The position numbers were made by a program, and so were the translations under genes. Shown here one piece after another: positions 58,228 to 64,000 of a stretch of DNA of 64,000 nucleotides. The notes beneath the pieces are model-generated. The model saw only the letters and a list, made by a program, of their open reading frames with translations. It had not been told where the DNA came from and did not search any database. This DNA is from Tricholoma matsutake. Taxonomy: Eukaryota; Basidiomycota; Agaricomycetes; Agaricales; Tricholomataceae. The stretch is taken from positions 10,974,001-11,038,000 of the forward strand of contig AP026539.1 in the NCBI GenBank assembly GCA_026075535.2, in the 5' to 3' direction. Numbering within the stretch: the stretch's first letter is position 1; each line of letters begins with the position of its first letter.

Positions 58228-58477
58228 CAGACCTCTTGTCAAGGGGCTGTCGTATCACAGCATGTGTTGGAGTAGGTTCAGGTGCATGGAGTCACCATGC
58301 ATCAAGGGTGCCTTCCTCGGGAAGGGGATCGGATGCATGCAGTCGGCATGCGTCGTGCATGTGTCTGGTGTCAAGGTCATGCCCTAGGCATGAATCATGG
58401 AGTGCCTCCTGTCTGGAGGGGATCGTCGGGTCGGTCAGGTTGGTCAGGTTCCATGAGTTACAAGGAAAATTGTAACA

Positions 58478-58491
58478 TTACCCCCCCGCTA
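58478..58491 (-). promoter_or_regulatory. G4 polypurine tract
   Basis: In element sense GCGGGGGGGTAA, directly before TGTTACA of the LTR. Confidence 0.8.
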
Positions 58492-58642
58492 TGGTCGAAA
58501 GTTCCACACTTCGACCTAAATCTTCATCTCTCCTTCATGGTCTGATCGGGCATGGTCTGGTTATGTGGGTAGGTCGGGGTCGAGGGGTACAATGGAGGAA
58601 TAATTCATGTACAAACTCAGACCATGATCAGGTTCTTCTGGT

Positions 58643-58846
58643 TCACGCTGCCCTAGGTAGCGGTGTCAAGGAGTCGGTAGTATCGTTGAAAGGGGGGCAT
58701 TGCAGGATGGCAAATTCAATGTCTGTAATCGGGGGTTCGGGTTCTGTTTGGAAGATGGCGTAGAGGCAAAATGCAAAGGTTAGGGCTGCCACTGCAGCCA
58801 GGGTCATGCCAACAATGATGGCGAGGATCATAATCCCTGTGAGCAT
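58643..58846 (-). CDS. small one-pass membrane peptide downstream of pol (G4 copy)
   Basis: 67 residues from ATG at 58846: MLTGIMILAIIVGM followed by a hydrophobic run to FCLYAIF, then a polar tail with PPITDIEFAILQ and LTPLPRAA. Orthologous to 407-505 in G1, with silent changes in several codons. One membrane span, short outside N-terminus, no signal-peptide cleavage site apparent. It starts 40 nt after the preceding frame. TGA ends it where G1 has CGA, so the ancestral protein may have been longer. Confidence 0.6.
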   Translation of the reverse strand: MLTGIMILAIIVGMTLAAVAALTFAFCLYAIFQTEPEPPITDIEFAILQCPPFNDTTDSLTPLPRAA

Positions 58847-58885
58847 GGGTCTGTCTTGTCATGCCATCGTCTTGAGCTCTGCCTT

Positions 58886-59626
58886 TTAAATCCTTCCATA
58901 TGGCTCTCCTGTCATGTTTCCCATTGCGTCATCATCAAAATCATTGTATCTGGAGTTAAAGAAGAGCTGCTGTCTGTGCTCAGCTTCTCTTTGATTGGTC
59001 TCTCAATCTTTCTGAGGTTTCTCTGGGCAATTCATCCTGTAGTGTCTGGGGCCTTGCTGTTTGCAATAACTGCAAACATATCATTGGCAAATCAGGCCGA
59101 AGTGGCCTATCTGTTGGCAGATGAAACATCTGGCATGTCTCATGTGTGGGGGAGACCAAGGTGGTTGGGTGGTCTTCAGTTTGGGTTCGGGGGTGGTCAG
59201 ATCAATTATTTCGGGTGCCCTAGGCACAATCTTCAGGTTCTTCGTAGAACGGGAGGAGCCTCCAGAGGGAGCTTGTCGTTTGTCTCTGTCGCTCTGCTCG
59301 CTGAATGGTGAGAGCGAGGTCGGTGGTCGTCTGTGTTGACCTAAAGGGGTGTGAGGTCTCTCCTCAGCTGTTCTCGGTCTGTCTGACCGCGGTGCAATCA
59401 TTTCCTGGATTGTTTGCTTGATCCCCAGGGCATCTGCATCGTTCATTGCTTCTTCTAGATTTCGTTCCATCTGTTCAATAGTGCTCACATAGTAGAAGCA
59501 CATCCTGGCTAGATGGTATTTTGGTGGATCGTGGGTGAGGTGAACACAAAGGGCATCAGCATTCAATCGGTTTCATAGGTATTCTTGGGTGAATTGTTGT
59601 TCGGCAGGCATATTGGGGAGTGTCAT
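58886..59626 (-). pseudogene. third reading frame of G4: double zinc-knuckle protein
   Basis: 246 codons from ATG at 59626 (MTLPNMPAEQQFTQEY) to TAA at 58886, in the pol frame but after the pol stop. Helical N-terminal half (MCFYYVSTIEQMERNLEEAM, LGIKQTIQEMI), a basic Pro/Ser-rich middle, then two knuckles: CFICQQIGHFGLIC and CSYCKQQGPRHYRMNC. TGA at 59573, 59081 and about 59004, all CGA-compatible. CCHC knuckles bind nucleic acid in gag nucleocapsids; here the protein is encoded downstream of pol. G1 lacks this frame. Confidence 0.65.
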
Positions 59627-59659
59627 TGTGGGAAGAGAGGGGGGGTTTTTGGGTTTCCA

Positions 59660-61270
59660 TCAGAGGTGGTACCTCTTCTTATATGCCGTCAGGATCTCGG
59701 GGGCATTCTTTAGGTTCAATTTGGGTTCCCATGTGTTTTCGGATGTCGGGTAGTCAACCCATTTCACAAGGTAATGGCATGTCTTGCTGTGCTTCTTGTG
59801 TGCGATGATCGCTTCCACCTCATATTCATTTTCTCCTTCCACGAGGTCGGGTGGTGGAGTCAGGAAGTTTCATCCATGAGTGTTGTTCTCATGGTATCAC
59901 GTGAGTAGAGCCGCATGGAATACCGGGTGGATCTTCCATCTCGGTGGCAGTTTCAATCAGTATGTCATTCTTGACAAGGCATCTTCAATCACGAAGGGCC
60001 CTTCTTGTTTTGGCGCCAGTTTTCTCATTGGGTAGCCAATCTTCATGTTCTTGGAGTCAAGCCATACTTGTTCTCCAACCTTGAACGGTTCGTATCACCC
60101 TTTCATTCAGGCAGCCATAGCCTGTCTGGCTAGTTTGTGTGCGGCAAGAGCTTCCCTTCTCGCAGAGAGAAGTTCTTGGATTCTCTGTTCGGTGGCCAGC
60201 ACATTCATCTTTTCATATGGGGTGGGGATAGCGCATGGTTGATATCCCATCATCAAGTAAAATGGCAAATGTTTTACTGCGGAGTGCGTCTTCTGATTAT
60301 GTGCAAATTCTGCTGTTGGGAGATAACATTCCCAATCTTCTGGTTTGTTTGAACAGAACATGTGGAGGTAAACCTCTAGTTCTTGGTTTACTTGCTCCGT
60401 TTCTCCGTCGGTCTGGGGGTGATAGGCGGTGCTCATGGATAGCTTGATTCTGAGCAGTCATCCGAGTTCTTGGAAGAGTTTGGATGCAAATCAAGGGTCT
60501 CTGTCTGAGATGATTCTTCCAGGGAGTCCAAATCTTGTGTACACATGGCGCAGGTAGAGGTCTGCAGCGCCAAGTGCATCAATCGTCTTCGCGCAAGGGA
60601 TAAAAATTACCCCCTTTGTAAGACCATGGTCTACCATGATCATGATTGAGTCAAATCCGTTTATTACAGGCAGGTCCGTAATAAAATCTGTTGTTACCAG
60701 CTCAAATGGTCTGCTGGCATCAGATGATATCGGTGTTGGGGGTGGGGTCATCGGGTGGGTGTTGATCTTCATTTGCTGGCACTTTGCACAGCCTTCGACA
60801 TAGTTCTTGATGAAGTTGGCCATTCCTGGCCACCAGTAGTCTCGTCAGATCAGTTTGATCATCTGCCATTGTCCAGGGTGCCCTGTCGTGATGCTATCAT
60901 GATATTTCTGTATGATCACTCGGCGGAGGGTCTCATCCTGTGGCACATAGCACCTGTCTTTGAAAAAGAGCAGGCTGTCTTCGAATTTCCAGTCCTCCAA
61001 TGCAGACTTGATTGGGGGGGTTCCATTGTTCTTCAGGGCTCATAAAGCGTCATTTACAAGGTCATCCTTCATTATTGCTGAGACCAGGGCTCCCTGGAGC
61101 TCAGTGTCGATCGTTTTGACAAACGGTTTGTCAGCAAGGATGGTCTTGTCCTTGTTATTGGTGTCTTCTTTGGCTATGTGATCTGCTCTCCTTGATAGTA
61201 CCATCTGTGATCCTGGTACATGTTGTAGCTTCAGGTCGAATTGTGACAAGTAAATGGCCCATCTAGCCTG
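59660..61270 (-). pseudogene. G4 pol, integrase and chromodomain
   Basis: Zinc module ([23 protein letters not shown]), DDE core ([27 protein letters not shown]), GPY-like KLAPKQEGPFVIED, HPVFHAALLT, and a chromodomain YEVEAIIAHKK, YLVKWVDYP, SENTWEPKLNL. At least ten TGA stops, several with Arg in G1 at the same place (DPRFAS, ELGRLL, VRRDYWW). No frameshift. Terminal TGA at 59660. Confidence 0.93.
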
Positions 61271-62586
61271 TCATTGGTTTAGTTTCTGTGGCTGATGGAA
61301 GTATGTCAGGTTCTTGTGATCAGACAGTACCATCACAGGGAATGGTGTCCCCTGTAGGTAGTGTCTCCATGTTTCCAGCGCTCGGATTACTCCCAATAGT
61401 TCTCGGTCATATATCTCATAATTTCTTTCCACTTTGTTGAAAGAATGCGAGATATAGCCGCATGGGTGCCAGTCTCCATTGGCATCCTGTTGTCTGAGTA
61501 CTGCGCCTGTTGCAAACTTTGAGGCGTCAGATTCCACCACAAATGGTTTCGTTGCATCTGGCATCAGCAGTACTGGGGCTTCATTGAACTTTCTTTTTAG
61601 TGCGTCGAACGACTGCTGGCAGTCGTTCGTCCATTTGAATGTTTGGTTTTTCTTCGTCAAATCATTCAGCAGTCTAGCCAGATCTGCGAAGTGTCCGATG
61701 AATCTTCGATAGAAGTTCCCAAATCCTAGGAAGGATCTTACATCCTTCACTGTCCTTGGCGTGGGCCAGTCCTTGATCCCAGCCAGCTTCGTGTTGTCCA
61801 TTGCAAGTTCGTCGGGCCTGACAATCATGCCCAAGAAGTCGACTTCTTGCACGTTGAACTTGCACTTCTCTATTTTCAGGTAGAGATCACATTGTCATAG
61901 TTGTTCGAGGACCCTTTCGGTCCTTATCCAGTGTTCTTCTTCCGTCTTCGAGAAGATCAGGATGTCATCCATATAGATGATGAGCCATCCTTCATCTAGC
62001 ATATCTCGGAAGAGATCATTCATCATGGCCTGGAATGTTGCCGGTGAGTTGCACAGCCCAAAGAACATCATTATTGGTTCAAATAGCCCTCAGTTAGTCT
62101 TGAATGCTGCCTTCCACTCGTCTCCTTTCTTTATCTGTATGTTATGATATCCCCATCGAATATCAAGTTTCGTGAAGAATCTTGCTCCTTTCAGCTTGTC
62201 CAAGAGGTCTCTGATCAGTGGCAGGGGGTAGTTGTTCCGGATTGTTCCTTCATTCAGATAGCAATAGTCTTGGCAAGGTTGCAGAGCATCAGAGTCCTTC
62301 TTCGACACGAAGAAGAACGGGGATGCCATGGGTGATTTCGACGGTTGGATGTATCCTTTCTCCAGGTTTTCATCTAGAAACTCATTGAGTTTCTCTTGTT
62401 CTTTCAGCGTCAATGGGTAGACTTTGCAATCCTTTGGTACAAAGCCTTCCCTCAGATCAATCACATGATCCCACGGTCTTGATTCCGGGAATCATTCAGA
62501 TGCAGCTTTTTCGAATACCTACCTGTATTTCTGGTATTCCGGTGGCAGTAGGTCATCCAGGGTCTGTTTGCTGGCCTCCCTTCCCT
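61271..62586 (-). pseudogene. G4 pol, reverse transcriptase and RNase H
   Basis: [41 protein letters not shown], the catalytic [24 protein letters not shown], and RNase [16 protein letters not shown] with IYDREL. TGA at 62492, 62090 and about 61895 and one TAG near 62520. Arg stands at the first two in G1. Upstream edge is the 34-bp duplication. Confidence 0.93.
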
Positions 62587-62654
62587 CGTCTTGTTCATGC
62601 GCGAGTCACTGGGAAATGGACGTCTTGTTCATGTGCAAGTCACTGCAAAATGGA
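62587..62654 (+). repeat. 34-bp tandem duplication in G4 pol
   Basis: Two copies (62587-62620, 62621-62654) starting CGTCTTGTTCATG. 34 is 1 modulo 3, and removing one copy brings the protease-spacer frame and the RT frame into register. The copies differ at two CpG-type sites and two neighbouring bases. Confidence 0.85.
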
Positions 62655-64000
62655 TGTCTTTGCTCTGATCCATGCGCTCTTTGAGAATACATATCATGAG
62701 GAGTCCTTGGCTTTTGTAATCCTGGAGATTGTGTTTGTTTTCCGTATGTATGTATGGGTCAGTCCTTGGTGTTCCTTGGCGAGGGGTGGTTCTTCTGGTG
62801 GTTCGAATATGCCAATGACCAGTTCTCCTCATACATATGCGATCAGGAGGTCTGTCGCATCTTGTTCGTGGGTTTCTTCCATTACTTGTATTTTGTCTGC
62901 CAGTAGTTCCTCATCTGGTACTTCTTTGACCTTTACTTGAGGGGGAATTTCCCTGGGCATAGGTACTTCAGCATTGATGGTACGGTGATCTGGGGTCCTA
63001 TAATCGTCGGTCAGGGTAGTCTTCTGTTGAGGGTTGTTTGTCCTGTTTTGTGGTGTCATTTTCACATTCCTTTTGCCAGTGCTTCCCTCCCCTGTGGAGG
63101 TTAGCAATTCCTTCATCTTTTGTACGATTTGTTGTGCCCTGTCGCATTCATTGTTTTTACCCTTTTCCAGTTGTTTCTTCTTCTGGTTCTCTCAGGTTTT
63201 GGCAATGGCCCGTCGTGCTGCTTCAAGGTTCCTGGGTTCTCTAGAAGTGTTTCTGCTCCTGGTTTTTGCGATGGTTATCTGGACAGAATTTAGTTCTTTT
63301 GCTTTCCTCTCTGAAAGCCTTTCTCTTGTTTTTGCCATGGCCAATCGGGCTCAGGCAAGGCTCCTCTCTTTTTCTTCAGCGAGCCTTTCTCTCATCTTTG
63401 CCATGGCTAGTCATGCTCGGGCAAGGTTTCTCTTCTTTTCTTCGGAGAGTCTTTGTCTCCTCTTGGCTACAATGCGTCGAATTTGTGCCATTCTGTCATT
63501 TGGTGCCTCCCTTTTGGCGTCTACCCTAGGAAGGTTTAGAGTGTTTGGGAGGGCCCATTTGGCTCTTCTTGTCTTCTCCAAGATTCGTTTGATCTGAGCC
63601 CGTCGTTCTTCATCTCAGAACTCAAGAGTTCCCTTCTTCCAGTCGATGATTGGGTTCACCTCCTGCAGCCATGACAGGCCCAGGATTACCGATTCCTTGC
63701 CTAGTCCAGTGACTAGGTATTCCATTGGGCAGCTCCATCCATTGATGTGGAGTTTTCCTTTCACATATCTTGTGATTGTTCCCTGTCTGTTCAGGGTTCC
63801 GTCTACATTTGTGGCCTGGATGGTATAGCATAAGGGATACGTCTTGATCCCTTCTCATTCGACAAACTTCAAGTCAATAAAGACTCCTCCTGCTCCAGAG
63901 TCGAGGAGCACGTTTGTTGTGACATCTTTCCCATTGTCTGACTCAGCTACCCAAATAGACAGGCACATAGATTGTCTATTGATGGCAGCTAAGAGTACAG
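62655..64000 (-). pseudogene. G4 pol, protease and repeated coiled-coil spacer, partial
   Basis: Protease LLDSGAGGVF (about 63890-63905) and VILGLSWLQEVNPIIDW, then a spacer of roughly 200 residues. The spacer has an internal repeat of about 23-28 residues (ARLAMAKTRERLSE, LAMAKMRERLAEE, RRAIAKT) predicted to form a long charged helix. Then EVPDEELLADKIQVMEE and LVIGIFEPPEEPP. TGA after GTLEF (63615), at 62829 (Arg in G1) and several others. The N-terminal edge is cut by the window end. Confidence 0.88.

Larger units (their letters stand above)
57736..58477 (-). repeat. G4 LTR, 742 bp, possibly shared by two elements
   Basis: TGTTAAGGG...TGTAACA on the plus strand. To its right is the polypurine tract of G4 (so it is the 3' LTR of G4); to its left is a leader typical of a 5' LTR. 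The outer part is clearly related to the G1 LTR (GTGCATGGAGTCACCATG in both). Confidence 0.9.
57736..64000 (-). mobile_element. Ty3/gypsy chromovirus G4, 5' part beyond the window
   Basis: Minus strand. Visible in element sense: protease, repeated coiled-coil spacer, RT, RNase H, integrase, chromodomain, a zinc-knuckle frame, a membrane-peptide frame, polypurine tract, LTR. gag and the 5' LTR lie right of 64000. pol is in one frame apart from stops and a 34-bp duplication. Related to G1 but distinct. Confidence 0.93.

Noticed and set aside
63034..63597. 187-residue plus-strand frame
   Set aside because: It lies antisense to the repeated coiled-coil spacer of G4 pol; the Phe/Leu/Ser-rich composition is what the complement of Lys/Glu-rich helix gives.
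1..64000. TGA read as Arg or Trp (alternative code)
   Set aside because: CGA and TGG are still used in the same frames, TGA acts as a normal stop in an intact gene (20571-20573), and intact genes have no internal TGA. Mutation at CpG explains the pattern.
1..64000. Classic RIP (CpA-directed)
   Set aside because: LTR differences are in CpG context, and CpA is abundant and unmutated.
1..64000. tRNA or rRNA genes
   Set aside because: No cloverleaf with A and B boxes and no rRNA-like stretch noticed on either strand; a tRNAscan run would settle it.

Overview
The window looks like repeat-dense DNA from a filamentous basidiomycete, probably an agaricomycete. Reasons: host-like genes with short GT-AG introns (41-105 bp), a Plavaka-type transposase, Ty3/gypsy chromoviruses with TGTTA...TAACA long terminal repeats (LTRs), and Tc1- and pogo-like elements with TA target-site duplications (TSDs). 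No species is named, because nothing in the sequence identifies one.

Layout. 1-6467: gypsy element G1 on the minus strand, cut by the window start. 6.5-12.4 kb: a decayed JmjC-like C-terminal piece, SET-domain remnants and a second, longer JmjC-like gene. 13.4-19.4 kb: a Plavaka transposase on the minus strand, split by a 1594-bp Tc1 element. 19.8-36.1 kb: spliced host-like genes. These include a Cys/His-motif protein, an unrecognised multi-exon gene, two 2-oxoglutarate/Fe(II) dioxygenase-like genes (TET/JBP-like at least in outline), a HECT-like gene broken by a pogo-like element, and an intact PD-(D/E)XK nuclease-like gene. 36.5-41.3 kb: a minisatellite, hAT-like element H1 and a truncated Ty1/copia element. 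41.4-50.3 kb: hAT-like element H2 with gypsy element G2 (intact LTRs, 5-bp TSD) nested inside. 50.5-57.6 kb: a coiled-coil gene relic and gypsy remnant G3, itself cut by hAT-like elements H3 and H4, each with 8-bp TSDs. 57.6-64 kb: a shared LTR and gypsy element G4 on the minus strand, running out of the window.

Three things stand out. First, the transposons decay almost only at CpG: nearly all internal stops are TGA where relatives have Arg, and 14 of 15 differences between the G2 LTRs fall at CpG-derived sites, which points to 5-methylcytosine deamination. Second, the G1 and G4 LTRs carry arrays of short hairpins spaced 33-40 nt apart. Stem sequences change but stay paired, and the loop is nearly constant, which suggests a selected RNA signal in the transcript leader. 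Third, G4 carries two extra reading frames after pol: a double zinc-knuckle protein and a one-pass membrane peptide. The peptide is also conserved in G1.

Many host-like genes here are chromatin- or nucleic-acid-modification types (SET, JmjC-like, two dioxygenases, a nuclease), embedded in a transposon island whose own sequences look methylated and deaminated. Splice sites, frames and family assignments were read by eye; no database search was possible.
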